A DNA stretch of 35,638 nucleotides from Burkholderiales bacterium (GTDB lineage Bacteria > Pseudomonadota > Gammaproteobacteria > Burkholderiales > Burkholderiaceae_C): positions 1 through 35,638 of the forward strand of contig JACPVA010000109.1 of assembly GCA_016191995.1 (NCBI GenBank), in the 5' to 3' direction. Every line of letters starts with the position of its first letter. Within the stretch, counting starts at the first letter, position 1. Both the position numbers and the translations under genes were made by a program. Shown here one piece after another: positions 22,610 to 35,009 of the stretch. The notes under the pieces were generated by a model that had not been told where the DNA came from, did not search any database, and saw nothing but the letters and a program-made list of their open reading frames with translations.

Positions 22610-23014
22610 TCTGAAGCCGGCCAGAAGGCCCTGCTCGGCAGCGTGGACATGGCGCAGTACAGCGACGCCGAGATCGCGCTGGTGGCCGTGATGCCGCCGT
22701 CGGTGCCGATGATTGCGGTCGATGGCGCCGTGTACGACGCCGAGCACGACGTGCAGCTCAAGCGGGACTACGCGGCGATCCTCGCCGACGGGCTGAAGCG
22801 TCTTGCCGAGGCCGGCCGGCCGGCGCGCGGCGAGATCCTGTTCGGCAACGCGGTCGAGCAGATCGCCGGCTACGCGAAGAAGATGAACGCGGAACTCATC
22901 GTGCTCGGCCACAAGCACCTGGACAGCTGGGCCGCCCGCTGGTGGCGCGGCTCCACCTCGCCGGCGCTGATCGAGCACGCGCCGTGCAGCGTGCTGGTGA
23001 TGATCACGCGCTAG
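22610..23014 (+). pseudogene. Universal stress protein, N-terminus lost at an IS91 junction
   Basis: About 134 residues of a UspA-fold protein: 'SEAGQKALLGSVDMAQYSDA' (helix 1), 'EIALVAVMPP' (strand 2), 'GEILFGNAVEQIAGYAKKMN' and 'AELIVLGHKHLDSWAARWWR' through 'GSTSPALIEHAPCSVLVMIT'. Usp proteins begin with about ten residues of strand 1 ('ILVALDRS') that are absent; instead the frame runs antisense through the transposase remnant. No ribosome site or suitable start precedes the homologous part. The nucleotide motif G-x2-G-x9-G-S/T is present as G-HK-H-..-G-S-T, with the second Gly replaced by His. Translation from an upstream chance start (22541) would give a fusion, so some product cannot be excluded. 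Confidence 0.72.
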
Positions 23015-23117
23015 CCGCACGCTGCGCTGTCTGGAACCGGCAGTAGGGCTGCAGCCCTGCGGGCGACCCGCGCGAGGCCGCCTTGGCAAGCACGCCCGGC
23101 GCCGCGGCGGATGCCCG

Positions 23118-23543
23118 TCAGCCCTTGAACGTGATCAGCACCGACTTGGCCGAGCGCTCCGACGGCCCGTGGACGACGGCCTCGATGTTGTTGCCGTCGG
23201 GATCGATGACAAATGCGCCGTAGTAGCCCGGGTGATACGGCCGCAGGCCGGGCGCGCCGTTGTCGGTGCCGCCGGCAGCCAGCCCCGCCGCGTGGAAGCG
23301 CTGCACGCTGGCTTCGTCCTGCGCCTGGAACGCCAGGTGCACGCGGGTGGCGCCACGAGTGTGCTCGTCGGCGCTGGAGACGAACAGCTCATCGGACCAG
23401 AAGTAGCCCTCGCCTTCGCCCTCGATGCGCCGACCGAGTGCGCCGAGCACGGCGACATAGAAGCGCTTGGTGCGTTCGAGATCCGCGGCGATCAGGTGAA
23501 CATGATCGATCAGGCGGCCGCGGTGGAGTTGATGCGTCTGCAT
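23118..23543 (-). CDS. VOC-family (glyoxalase-like) protein
   Basis: A 141-residue protein of the vicinal-oxygen-chelate fold. It opens with 'LIDHVHLIAADLERTKRFYV' (metal-ligand His16 type), has 'TRVHLAFQAQDEASVQRFHA' in the middle, and ends 'YYGAFVIDPDGNNIEAVVHG' with the metal-ligand Glu. These are features of single-domain glyoxalase/bleomycin-resistance/dioxygenase proteins that work as dimers. The substrate is unknown. It is the second gene of a minus-strand pair; the other VOC gene ends 19 bases upstream of its start. Confidence 0.83.
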   Translation of the reverse strand: MQTHQLHRGRLIDHVHLIAADLERTKRFYVAVLGALGRRIEGEGEGYFWSDELFVSSADEHTRGATRVHLAFQAQDEASVQRFHAAGLAAGGTDNGAPGLRPYHPGYYGAFVIDPDGNNIEAVVHGPSERSAKSVLITFKG

Positions 23544-23562
23544 GGCGTGATGCGCGGCCTGG

Positions 23563-24024
23563 CTACTTGCCGAACATCGCCTCCATCCGGCGCTGCCCCT
23601 CGGCCTCGGACACTTCCTCGATGTGGGTGCCGATCGACCACTGGAAGCCGTATGGATCCTTCAGCGTCCCGGTGCGGTCGCCGTAAAACTGGTCCTCGAC
23701 CGGCCGCACCTGCGTGCAGCCGGCAGCCAGTGCACGAGCAAAGGCAGCGTCGACGTCCGGTACGTAGATCATGAAGCTGACCGGCGAGCCGCCCAGCGTC
23801 TGCGGACTGGTGTTGCCCCACTCCGGGTTCTCCTCGGCCATCATCACGTGGCAATCGCCGATCGTGATTTCGGCGTGCGCGTACTTGCCGTCGGGCATCG
23901 TCAGCTTCATCGTGAGCTGCGCGCCGAACGCGCGTTCGTAGAACTTGACTGCGGCCACCGCGTCGCGCACCGCGAGGTAGGGGGTGACGGCGTGGTAGCC
24001 GGCGGGCTTCCAGGGGACGGGCAT
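23563..24024 (-). CDS. PhnB-like VOC-family protein
   Basis: A 153-residue protein of the PhnB-like branch of the VOC superfamily: 'YHAVTPYLAVRDAVAAVKFY' and 'ERAFGA' at the start, 'HAEITIGDCHVMMAEENPEW', 'VSFMIYVPDVDAAFARALAA' and 'GDRTGTLKDPYGFQWSIGTH'. Members of this group often lack proven enzyme activity. The ATG at 24024 is chosen because AGGAGA precedes it at eight bases; a start 24 codons earlier would include sequence without homology. It is the first gene of the VOC pair. Confidence 0.83.
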   Translation of the reverse strand: MPVPWKPAGYHAVTPYLAVRDAVAAVKFYERAFGAQLTMKLTMPDGKYAHAEITIGDCHVMMAEENPEWGNTSPQTLGGSPVSFMIYVPDVDAAFARALAAGCTQVRPVEDQFYGDRTGTLKDPYGFQWSIGTHIEEVSEAEGQRRMEAMFGK

Positions 24025-24093
24025 GTGGGTTCTCCTGTGGTCGCCGGGGCCATCGGTGTGCGAACCGAAGAGCACGGCGGGGCATAGTACTTT

Positions 24094-24137
24094 CAAACGC
24101 CCTGGAGGTCCAAACGCCCTGCAGGTCCCTGGAGGTC
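24094..24137. repeat. Tandem 17-bp direct repeat upstream of the VOC genes
   Basis: CAAACGCCCTGGAGGTC (24094-24110) is followed at once by CAAACGCCCTGCAGGTC (24111-24127), with one mismatch, and then by a partial third copy CCTGGAGGTC (24128-24137). It lies about 70 bases upstream of the VOC start codon, where promoter or regulator sites are expected. Confidence 0.7.
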
Positions 24138-24231
24138 GACGTGCGATGGTGCCGCGGCGGGCCCGTGACGTCGCGCAAGGCTGCTTTGGTAGGCCCGTCA
24201 GAGCTCATGACGCTCGCGAGCGACCTTGTTT

Positions 24232-24513
24232 TCAGGGTTGACGCTGATTCCGAGGTGCCGCGCCAACGCGTGGCGCGACGCCGCCTCGGCTGCGGTCTGG
24301 CGTTGCAGCCTGGGGGGAGGTGTTTATGACGGCCGGCGCAGCTCGGGTGGCGAAGTCTTGCCCCGCCTCGCGCGCTCGGCCCCTGGGCGGCGGCTGCGGA
24401 TCCAGCCCCAGGTGGGTGAGGATCTGCTCGATCACCGGCCGCTACAGGATGGCCGCGATGTTCTTCAGTTCACCGGCGCCGCAGTTCGGGCAGTGCTGCA
24501 TATCGATGTCGCA
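24232..24513 (-). mobile_element. IS91-family transposase remnant (C-terminal Zn-ribbon end)
   Basis: A minus-strand frame reads 'CDIDMQHCPNCGAGELKNIA', 'AIL', TAG, 'RPVIEQILTHLGLDPQPPPR' and 'GRAREAGQDFAT'. This is the end of an IS91-type transposase: the C-x2-C ribbon, 'ELKIIAAILERPVIEKILTHLGL' and a Pro-rich tail. The TAG at 24444-24442 stands where relatives have Glu (GAG), a one-base change. Upstream of about 24513 the frame no longer matches. It is inactive, and together with the piece at 22090-22605 it brackets the usp and VOC genes. Confidence 0.72.
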
Positions 24514-24882
24514 AGCGCAAACTGTGGCAGCGGCCGACCGGCAGCTTCACTGCGGCGAAATCAGGACATCGTCTGTCGGCTCCGGGTCGGCCTCGACCAG
24601 TCGTCACGGGCGCGAGGAGTCATTCGCGGCCTGTCACGGCAATGGTCATGGTCGAGCGGCCGGTGTGGAAGGTGCAGCGGACATCCGACCTTCGGCCCCT
24701 TCAAGGGCTGGTTTCGGTCTCGGCCGTCTTTCGGCCGCCGAATCTGAGAGGCGGCAACCAGTCTCGAGCCGCCACCCGAGGCGAGACTGCCAGCCCTGCC
24801 CTCGCGCATGGCCATCGGCAGCGACTGCAGCCCGCGCGCGATGCCACGGCAGCAGCAGGCGTGACCTACCATCACGCCCGTC
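24514..24882. other. Region upstream of mutS
   Basis: About 370 bases between the transposase end and mutS. The left half still has stray coding-like words but no continuous homology. No clear promoter boxes for mutS were recognised. Confidence 0.4.
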
Positions 24883-27507
24883 ATGCCCGCCCCGACCGCC
24901 ACCGCCGACCTGCTGCACGCCGACCTCTCGCGCCACTCACCGATGATGGCGCAGTACCTGACCCTGAAGGCCGCGCACCCGGACACATTGCTGCTGTACC
25001 GGATGGGCGACTTCTACGAGCTGTTCTACGACGACGCGCGCAAGGCGCATCGCCTGCTCGACATCACGCTGACGACGCGCGGCCAGTCCGCCGGCGAGCC
25101 GGTGGTGATGGCCGGGGTGCCGGTGCACGCGCTGGAGAACTACCTCGCGCGGCTGGTCAGGCTCGGCGAGTCGGTCGCGATCGCCGAGCAGGTCGGCGAG
25201 GTCGGCGCCGCCAAGGGGCCGGTCGAGCGCAAGGTCGTTCGCATCGTCACCCCGGGCACGGTGACCGACGGCGCGCTGCTGCCGGATCGCGCCGACACGC
25301 TGCTGCTGGCGGCACAGCGCCAGCGCCAGACCTGGGGCCTGGCCTGGCTGGGGCTGGCCAGCGCGCGGCTCGGGCTGGCCGAGTGCAGCGACGCCGAGCT
25401 GGGCGGCTGGCTCGCGCGGCTGGCGCCGGCCGAGCTGCTGCACGCGGGCGATGCCGCCGATGCCGCCGCGCTCGCCGCTGCCGCTGCGGGCGCCGGCGCC
25501 GGCGCGGCGCTGACGGCGCGCCCGGCCTGGCAGTTCGACACCGCGCTCGGCGCGCGCCGGCTGTGCGAGCAGTTGCAGGTCGCCACACTCGCCGGCCACG
25601 GGGCGCAGGACCTGGCCGCGGCACACGCCGCCGCCGCCGCGCTGCTGGCCTACGCCGAGCATACGCAGGGGCAGGCGCTGGCGCATGTGCGAACGCTCGA
25701 GGTCGCGCGCGCCGGCGACCTGATCGACCTGCCGCCGGCGACGCTGCGCAACCTCGAGCTGACGCAGACGCTGCGCGGCGAGGAGGCGCCGACGCTGCTG
25801 TCGCTGCTCGACACCTGCCGCAGCGGCATGGGCAGCCGCGCGCTGCGGCAGTGGCTGACGGGCCCGGCGCGCGACCGCAGCGTCGCCGCGGCGCGTCACG
25901 CGGCGATCGCGGCGCTGGTGGACGCCGGCTTCGCATCGCTGCGCGACGCGCTGGCGCAGGTGGCGGACGTGGAGCGCATCGCCGCGCGCATCGCGCTGGC
26001 TTCGGCGCGCCCGCGCGAGCTGGCCGGGCTGCGCGATACGCTGCGCGCGCTGCCAGCGCTGCGCGCGCGGGTGCCCGATACGGCGCCGCTGCTGGCGCAG
26101 TGGCGCGCGGCGCTGGCGCCCGACGCCGGCATCGCCGAGCTGCTCGGCGCGATCGCCGACGAGCCGGCGGTGCTGCTGCGCGACGGCGGCGTGATCGCGC
26201 CCGGCGTCGACGCCGAGCTCGACGAGCTGCGCGGCATCGCCGCCCATTGCGACGCCTTCCTGCTCGACCTGGAACAGCGCGAGCGTGCGCGCACCGGCAT
26301 CGCCAACCTGCGCGTGATGTTCAACAAGGTGCACGGCTTCCATATCGAGGTCACGGCGTCGCAGGCGGGCAAGGTGCCGGCCGACTACCAGCGCCGGCAG
26401 ACGATGAAGAACGCCGAGCGCTACATCACGCCCGAGCTGAAGGCCTTCGAGGACAAGGCGCTGTCCGCGCAGGAGCGCGCGCTGGCGCGCGAGAAATGGC
26501 TGTACGAGGAACTGCTGGCGGCGCTGCGGCCGCACCTGGGCGAGCTCGGCGCGCTGGCGCGCGCGCTGGCCGCGCTGGACGCGCTGGCGGCGCTGGCCGA
26601 GCGCGCGACGACGCTGTCGTGGTGCCGGCCGGAGTTCCTGCCCTACCCCTTCATCGACATCCAGGCCGGCCGGCACCCGGTGGTCGAGGCGCGGCTGGCC
26701 GAGACCGGCGGCGGCGCCTTCATCGCCAACCACTGCCGGCTCGGCGCGAAGACGCGCATGCTCGTCGTCACCGGCCCGAACATGGGCGGCAAGAGCACCT
26801 TCATGCGACAGGTCGCGCTGATCGTGCTGCTGGCGTCGATCGGCTCCTACGTGCCGGCCGAGGCCTGCCGGCTCGGGCCGATCGACGCCATCCACACGCG
26901 CATCGGGGCGTCCGACGACCTGGCCGGCGCGCGCTCGACCTTCATGGTCGAGATGACCGAGGCGGCGGCGATCCTGAACGCCGCGACCGAGCACAGCCTG
27001 GTGCTGATGGACGAGGTCGGCCGCGGCACCAGCACCTTCGACGGGCTGGCGCTGGCCGGCGCGATCGCCGCCCACCTGCACGACCGCAACAAGGCCTTCA
27101 CGCTGTTCGCGACCCACTACTTCGAGCTGACCGAGTTTCCGGGCAGGCATGCCGGCGCGATCAACGTCCACGTCGGCGCGGTCGAGTCGGGCGACCGCAT
27201 CGTCTTCCTGCACCAGATCGAGCCCGGACCGGCGAGCCGCAGCTACGGCGTGCAGGTGGCTAGGCTGGCCGGGATGCCGGGCAGCGTGATCCGGCAGGCG
27301 CGCGCGGCGCTCGAGTCGCTGGAGTCGGCGTCGCGCGCCGGGCAGCCGCAGATCGACCTGTTCGCGCCGCCGGCGCCGGCGGCCGAGCCCGCTCAGTCGG
27401 CCGCCGAGGCCGCGCTCGATGCGCTGCAGCCTGATACGCTCTCGCCACGCGAGGCGCTGGATGCGCTATACCGCCTGAAGCAATTGAGATCGAGGGACGC
27501 CAAGTGA
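24883..27507 (+). CDS. mutS: DNA mismatch repair protein MutS
   Basis: An 874-residue MutS, close to the usual 850-880. The mismatch-recognition motif Phe44-Tyr45-Glu46 lies in '[20 protein letters not shown]'. The connector and lever domains follow. The ATPase domain has Walker A 'GPNMGGKS' at 631-638, Walker B '[16 protein letters not shown]' and the signature 'THYFELTEF'. The C-terminal part contains the helix-turn-helix dimerisation segment '[20 protein letters not shown]' and a short tail. It binds mispaired bases and recruits MutL. All key residues are present, so the gene is intact. The ATG at 24883 lies at the proper distance before the mismatch domain; no clear ribosome site is visible. 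Its stop overlaps the next gene's GTG start by four bases (GTGA). Confidence 0.95.
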   Translation: MPAPTATADLLHADLSRHSPMMAQYLTLKAAHPDTLLLYRMGDFYELFYDDARKAHRLLDITLTTRGQSAGEPVVMAGVPVHALENYLARLVRLGESVAIAEQVGEVGAAKGPVERKVVRIVTPGTVTDGALLPDRADTLLLAAQRQRQTWGLAWLGLASARLGLAECSDAELGGWLARLAPAELLHAGDAADAAALAAAAAGAGAGAALTARPAWQFDTALGARRLCEQLQVATLAGHGAQDLAAAHAAAAALLAYAEHTQGQALAHVRTLEVARAGDLIDLPPATLRNLELTQTLRGEEAPTLLSLLDTCRSGMGSRALRQWLTGPARDRSVAAARHAAIAALVDAGFASLRDALAQVADVERIAARIALASARPRELAGLRDTLRALPALRARVPDTAPLLAQWRAALAPDAGIAELLGAIADEPAVLLRDGGVIAPGVDAELDELRGIAAHCDAFLLDLEQRERARTGIANLRVMFNKVHGFHIEVTASQAGKVPADYQRRQTMKNAERYITPELKAFEDKALSAQERALAREKWLYEELLAALRPHLGELGALARALAALDALAALAERATTLSWCRPEFLPYPFIDIQAGRHPVVEARLAETGGGAFIANHCRLGAKTRMLVVTGPNMGGKSTFMRQVALIVLLASIGSYVPAEACRLGPIDAIHTRIGASDDLAGARSTFMVEMTEAAAILNAATEHSLVLMDEVGRGTSTFDGLALAGAIAAHLHDRNKAFTLFATHYFELTEFPGRHAGAINVHVGAVESGDRIVFLHQIEPGPASRSYGVQVARLAGMPGSVIRQARAALESLESASRAGQPQIDLFAPPAPAAEPAQSAAEAALDALQPDTLSPREALDALYRLKQLRSRDAK

Positions 27508-28328
27508 CCTACTGCGTGGGCATCAGGATCGATGCCGGGATGGTCTTCCTGTCCGACTCGCGCACCAACGCCGGGCTGGACCAGATCAGCACCTTCCGCA
27601 AGATGATCATCTACGAGGTGCCGGGCGAGCGCTTCATGGTGCTGCTGTCGGCTGGCAACCTCAGCATCAGCCAGAGCGTGCGCGAGATCCTGCAGGCCGA
27701 GCGGGTCGACCGCGGCGTGCACGAGGAGCCGCTGACGATCTGGAACGCGGCGTCGATGTTCGACGCCGCGCGCGTGCTCGGCTCGGCCGTGCGCCGCGTG
27801 CACGAGCAGGACGGCGCGGCGCTGAAGCATGCGGGCGTCGACTTCAACGTCTCGATGATCTTCGGCGGCCAGATCCGCGGCGAGGCGATGCGGATGTTCC
27901 AGGTCTACTCGGCCGGCAACTTCATCGAGGCCACGCGCGAGACCTGCTATTTCCAGGTCGGCGAGAGCAAGTACGGCAAGCCGGTGCTCGACCGCATGAT
28001 CACGCCCGCGACAAGGCTGAATACCGCCGCCAAGTGCGCGCTGGTGTCGATGGACTCGACGATCAAGTCCAACCTCTCGGTCGGGCTGCCGCTGGACCTG
28101 CTGGTCTACCGCGCGGGCGCATTCGCCAGCGACGAGCATGTCTGCATCGACGACCACAACCCCTACTTCCGCATGATCCACGATACCTGGGGCCAGCGGC
28201 TGCGCGAGGTCTTCGTGTCGATCGACGACCCGCTCGGCGAGCGCGAGCCCGAGCACCCGCTGCTCGTGCACAGCGAGCGCTTCGGCCCGATGCGCAAGAT
28301 CGCCAACCCCGGCGAGAGGATCGTCTGA
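27504..28328 (+). CDS. Anbu-type proteasome homologue (COG3484)
   Basis: A 274-residue Ntn-hydrolase of the proteasome beta/HslV fold. After removal of Met1 the N-terminus is Thr ('[20 protein letters not shown]'). Counting that Thr as 1, Asp17 and a Lys at 32 ('TFRKM') fall where the proteasome active site needs them. '[20 protein letters not shown]' and '[20 protein letters not shown]' are later family blocks. Anbu proteins form open helical rings and usually sit beside genes for an ATP-grasp protein, an alpha-E protein and a transglutaminase; none of these is here. Instead it starts with GTG within the mutS stop (GTGA), with GAGGGA nine bases upstream, so it is translationally coupled to mutS. 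Substrates are unknown. Confidence 0.85.
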   Translation: MTYCVGIRIDAGMVFLSDSRTNAGLDQISTFRKMIIYEVPGERFMVLLSAGNLSISQSVREILQAERVDRGVHEEPLTIWNAASMFDAARVLGSAVRRVHEQDGAALKHAGVDFNVSMIFGGQIRGEAMRMFQVYSAGNFIEATRETCYFQVGESKYGKPVLDRMITPATRLNTAAKCALVSMDSTIKSNLSVGLPLDLLVYRAGAFASDEHVCIDDHNPYFRMIHDTWGQRLREVFVSIDDPLGEREPEHPLLVHSERFGPMRKIANPGERIV

Positions 28329-28334
28329 CCCGCG

Positions 28335-28360
28335 GGCCGCGCGCCTTCGGCGCCGCGGCC
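28335..28360 (+). terminator. GC-rich hairpin after the mutS-Anbu pair
   Basis: GGCCGCGCGCC and GGCGCCGCGGCC pair around a TTC loop with one bulged base. It starts six bases after the stop codon of the Anbu gene. There is no T-run, so it may act as a weak or factor-assisted terminator or protect the mRNA 3' end. Confidence 0.35.
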
Positions 28361-28397
28361 GCCCGCTGCGACCCCCGCCCTGCCCCGCCGCCCCCCG

Positions 28398-29213
28398 ATG
28401 AACCCCGGCATCCTCGTCTTCTGCCACGCCAACGGTTTTCCCGCCGGCAGCTACCGCCAGCTGCTCGACGCCTGGCGCGCTGCCGGCTGGCATGTGCTGG
28501 CGCCGGCAAAGTTCGGCCACGACCCGCGCTACCCGGTCAGCAGCAACTGGCCGCACCTGCGCGACGAGCTGGTCGACTTCGTCCGCATCCAGGCCGCCGG
28601 GCGGCCGGCGATGCTGGTCGGCCATTCGCTGGGCGGCTACCTCGCGCTGCTGGCGGCCTGCGCCCACCCCGAGATCGCCGCCGGCGTGCTGATGCTCGAC
28701 TCGCCGCTGGTCGGCGGCTGGCGCGCGCACAGCATCAAGGTCGTCAAGACGACGCGGCTGATCGGCCGCGTCACGCCGGGGCGGGTGTCGCAGCGGCGGC
28801 GCGAGCACTGGCCCTCGGCCGAGGCCGCGCGCGCGCATTTCGCCGCCAAGCCGGTCTTCGCGCGCTGGTCGCCGGGGGTGCTGGACGACTACCTCGCCGC
28901 CGGTATCGAGCCCGACGGCGCCGGCGGCGTGCGGCTCGCATTCCGGCGCGAGATCGAGACGCGGCTCTACAACACGCTGCCCGACCACTTCGACCGCGTG
29001 CTGCACCGCCACCCGCCGCGCTGCCCGGTACGATTCATCGGCGGCACGCGATCGCCCGAGCTGCGGCAGGCGGGGCTGGCGGCGACGCGCGCGGTGACGC
29101 GCGGGCAGCTGCGCTGGATCGACGGCGGGCACCTGTTCCCGATGGAGCGCCCGCAGGAGACCGCCGCCGCCGTGCTCGAGGAACTGGCCGCGATGGCCGA
29201 GGAGACGCGCTGA
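28398..29213 (+). CDS. Alpha/beta hydrolase
   Basis: A 271-residue cytoplasmic alpha/beta hydrolase. The oxyanion region 'VFCHANGFPAGSYRQLLDAW' is near the start; the nucleophile elbow is 'GHSLGG' with Ser77; the late Asp/His pair is suggested by 'RWIDGGHLFPMERP' (His in 'GGHLFP'). The cap region is Arg-rich. It is an esterase- or lipase-like enzyme of unknown substrate. Its TGA overlaps the ATG of HMG-CoA lyase by one base (TGATG), so the two are coupled; a role in breaking down branched-chain or fatty acyl compounds is a reasonable guess from that. Confidence 0.85.
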   Translation: MNPGILVFCHANGFPAGSYRQLLDAWRAAGWHVLAPAKFGHDPRYPVSSNWPHLRDELVDFVRIQAAGRPAMLVGHSLGGYLALLAACAHPEIAAGVLMLDSPLVGGWRAHSIKVVKTTRLIGRVTPGRVSQRRREHWPSAEAARAHFAAKPVFARWSPGVLDDYLAAGIEPDGAGGVRLAFRREIETRLYNTLPDHFDRVLHRHPPRCPVRFIGGTRSPELRQAGLAATRAVTRGQLRWIDGGHLFPMERPQETAAAVLEELAAMAEETR

Positions 29214-30163
29214 TGGACGGGAGGCGCCTGCGGCCGCCGGCCGGGGCCCGCGTGCGCATCGTCGAGGTCGGCCCGCGCGACGGGCTGCAGAACGAGAAGA
29301 CGCCGCTGGCGACCGCGACCAAGCTCGAGCTGATCCGCCGCCTGGCCGCCGCCGGGCTGCGCGATATCGAGGCCACCGCCTTCGTCTCGCCGCGCTGGGT
29401 GCCGCAGATGGCCGACCACGCCGAGCTGATGGCCGCGATCGCGGCCGACCCGGCGCGGGCCGGCGCCGGCATCAACTTCCCGGTGCTGGCCCCGAACATG
29501 AAGGGCTACGAGGCGGCGGTGGCCGCCGGCGCGAAGGAGGTCGCGGTGTTCGCCGCTGCCAGCGAGAGTTTTTCGAAGAGGAATATCAACTGCACGATCG
29601 CCGAGTCGATCGAGCGCTTCGCGCCGATCTTCGACGCCGCCAAGGCGCAGCGCGTTCGTGTGCGCGGTTATGTCTCGTGCGTCGTCGCCTGCCCCTACGA
29701 GGGCGCGATCGCGCCCGAGCAGGCGGCAGCCGTCGCGTCCGAGCTGAACGACCGCGGCGCCTACGAGGTGTCGCTCGGCGACACGATCGGCGTGGCCACC
29801 CCGGGCCAGGTGCTGAAGATGCTGGAGGCGGTCGCGCGCCGGGTCCCGGTCAAGCGGCTCGCCGGGCACTTCCACGATACCTACGGCATGGCGGCGGCCA
29901 ACGTCTACGCGAGCATCGGCTTCGGGCTGCGCGTCTTCGACGCCTCGGTCGGCGGGCTGGGCGGCTGCCCGTATGCCAAGGGCGCGACCGGCAACGCGGC
30001 GACCGAGGACCTGGTCTACCTGCTGCAGGGGCTGGGGATGGACCCGGGGGTCGACCTCGATGCGCTGGTGGACTGCGCGGGCTGGATCAGCGCCGCGCTC
30101 GGGCGCGAACCGGTCTCGCGCGTGGCGCGGGCGATGCTGGCGCGGCGCGCGCAGCCGAGTTGA
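29213..30163 (+). CDS. mvaB: Hydroxymethylglutaryl-CoA lyase
   Basis: A 316-residue TIM-barrel enzyme that cleaves HMG-CoA to acetyl-CoA and acetoacetate in leucine breakdown. The opening 'VRIVEVGPRDGLQNEK' carries the catalytic Arg and metal-binding Asp. 'FVSPRWVPQMAD' follows, and the metal site is completed by 'GHFHDTYGMA'. The signature loop 'GGLGGCPYAKGATGNAATED' has the catalytic Cys252. All these match the family. The ATG at 29213 has GAGGAG nine bases upstream, inside the preceding hydrolase gene. No other leucine-degradation genes are adjacent. Confidence 0.92.
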   Translation: MDGRRLRPPAGARVRIVEVGPRDGLQNEKTPLATATKLELIRRLAAAGLRDIEATAFVSPRWVPQMADHAELMAAIAADPARAGAGINFPVLAPNMKGYEAAVAAGAKEVAVFAAASESFSKRNINCTIAESIERFAPIFDAAKAQRVRVRGYVSCVVACPYEGAIAPEQAAAVASELNDRGAYEVSLGDTIGVATPGQVLKMLEAVARRVPVKRLAGHFHDTYGMAAANVYASIGFGLRVFDASVGGLGGCPYAKGATGNAATEDLVYLLQGLGMDPGVDLDALVDCAGWISAALGREPVSRVARAMLARRAQPS

Positions 30164-30244
30164 TCCCGCCGCCCGGGCTCAGGCAGGAAGCGCACCATGC
30201 CGTCGCCCGCCGCGGGGCCGGCAGGGCCGCGCACGACCGCTCCC

Positions 30245-30250
30245 TATAAT
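30245..30250 (+). promoter_or_regulatory. Candidate -10 box for pyrG
   Basis: A perfect TATAAT stands out in very GC-rich sequence 54 bases before the pyrG start codon. No good -35 box is found at 16-18 bases upstream, so the promoter may rely on an activator. A short T-run follows it (GAGTTTTC). Confidence 0.5.
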
Positions 30251-30252
30251 GA

Positions 30253-32007
<1,755 letters not shown>

Positions 32008-32020
32008 GGCATCGCCGGCG

Positions 32021-32878
32021 ATGCAGCTCTGCGGCGTCGAGGTCGGCCTGCGGCGGCCCTTCTTCCTCATCGCCGGCCCCTGCGTGGTCGAGAGCGAGCA
32101 GCTGCAGATGGACGTCGCCGGCCAGCTCGCCGAGACGACGCGCGCGCTCGGCATCGCCTTCGTCTTCAAGAGCAGCTACGACAAGGCCAACCGCAGCAGC
32201 GGGTCCAGCTTCCGCGGCCCCGGGAAGGCGCGCGGGCTGGAAATCCTGGCCAGCGTGCGGCGCGAGATCGGCGTGCCGGTGCTGACCGACGTCCACAGCG
32301 AGGCCGAGGTCGCGGACGCCGCGGCGGTGGCGGACGTGCTGCAGACGCCGGCCTTCCTGTGCCGGCAGACCGACTTCATCCGCGCCGTGGCGCGCAGCGG
32401 CAGGCCGGTCAATATCAAGAAGGGCCAGTTCCTCGCGCCGCAGGATATGGTCAACGTCGTCGACAAGGCACGCGCCGCGGCGCGCGAGGCCGGGCTGTCG
32501 GAGGACCGGTTCCTGGTCTGCGAGCGCGGTGCGAGCTTCGGCTACCACAACCTGGTGGCCGACATGCGCAGCCTGGCGATCATGCGCGCGACCGGCGCGC
32601 CGGTCGTCTTCGACGCCACGCACAGCGTGCAGCTTCCGGGCGGCCAGGGCACGAGCAGCGGCGGCCAGCGCGAGTTCGTGCCGGTGCTGGCGCGCGCGGC
32701 GGTCGGCGCCGGCATCGCGGGGCTGTTCATGGAGACCCACCCCGACCCGGCACAGGCGCTGAGCGACGGGCCGAACGCGGTGCCGCTGAAGCACATGCGC
32801 GCCCTGCTCGAGCAGCTCGTCGCGCTGGATCGCGTCGTCAAGAGCCAGCCGCTGCTGGAAAACGACTTCGACACCTGA
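32021..32878 (+). CDS. kdsA: 3-deoxy-D-manno-octulosonate 8-phosphate synthase
   Basis: A 285-residue TIM-barrel enzyme joining phosphoenolpyruvate and arabinose 5-phosphate to give Kdo-8-phosphate for lipopolysaccharide. Family blocks are '[10 protein letters not shown]', '[12 protein letters not shown]', '[12 protein letters not shown]', '[20 protein letters not shown]', '[12 protein letters not shown]' and '[17 protein letters not shown]'. Cys21 in 'AGPC' together with the His, Glu and Asp of the last blocks shows it belongs to the metal-dependent class; enzymes like that of E. coli have Asn at this place. It lies between pyrG and eno, as expected. The start at 32021 has no strong ribosome site, but coupling to pyrG is likely. 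Confidence 0.95.
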   Translation: MQLCGVEVGLRRPFFLIAGPCVVESEQLQMDVAGQLAETTRALGIAFVFKSSYDKANRSSGSSFRGPGKARGLEILASVRREIGVPVLTDVHSEAEVADAAAVADVLQTPAFLCRQTDFIRAVARSGRPVNIKKGQFLAPQDMVNVVDKARAAAREAGLSEDRFLVCERGASFGYHNLVADMRSLAIMRATGAPVVFDATHSVQLPGGQGTSSGGQREFVPVLARAAVGAGIAGLFMETHPDPAQALSDGPNAVPLKHMRALLEQLVALDRVVKSQPLLENDFDT

Positions 32879-34666
<1,788 letters not shown>

Positions 34667-34719
34667 GGCGCGGCGGGACGGGCCTCGGGCTGCCGCACGC
34701 GACGCGCCGCGAGAGAGCC

Positions 34720-34995
34720 GTGAGATACCTGCCGCATATCCTGGCCGCGCTGCTGCTGCTGGTGCAGGCCGACCTGTGGTTCGGGCGCACCAGCCTGCGC
34801 TATGTCGCGCAGCTCGAGCGCGAGCTGCAGGCGCAGCGCGCCGCCAACGACGAGGCGGCGGCGCGCAATGCGGCGATCGAAGCCGAGCTCGGCGACCTCG
34901 TCGAGGGCCTCGAGATGGTCGAGGAGCGCGCGCGCGCCGACCTCGGGATGCTGCGCAAGGACGAGATCCTGGTGCAGGTCGCGGCGCCGCGCTGA
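34720..34995 (+). CDS. ftsB: Cell division protein FtsB
   Basis: A 91-residue single-pass membrane protein of the divisome, which forms a complex with FtsL and FtsQ. A short cytoplasmic start (MRYLPH) is followed by a membrane helix (about 6-20, 'ILAALLLLVQADLWFG') and a periplasmic coiled coil rich in Glu, Ala and Arg ('RYVAQLERELQAQRAANDEA'). The last part 'MVEERARADLGMLRKDEILV' is the typical FtsB end. The position after eno is the classical one. The start is a GTG at 34720 with GAGAGAG just upstream; no ATG fits. Confidence 0.88.
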   Translation: MRYLPHILAALLLLVQADLWFGRTSLRYVAQLERELQAQRAANDEAAARNAAIEAELGDLVEGLEMVEERARADLGMLRKDEILVQVAAPR

Positions 34996-35009
34996 TCGGG
35001 GCGCGAGCG

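Noticed and set aside
24226..24747. A plus-strand gene upstream of mutS
   Set aside because: Its sequence is the antisense of the transposase Zn-ribbon end and then mixed, with no homology-like blocks.
24937..27213. A minus-strand open frame of about 760 codons opposite mutS
   Set aside because: It is the antisense shadow of an intact mutS and has low-complexity, Arg/Gln/His-rich composition.
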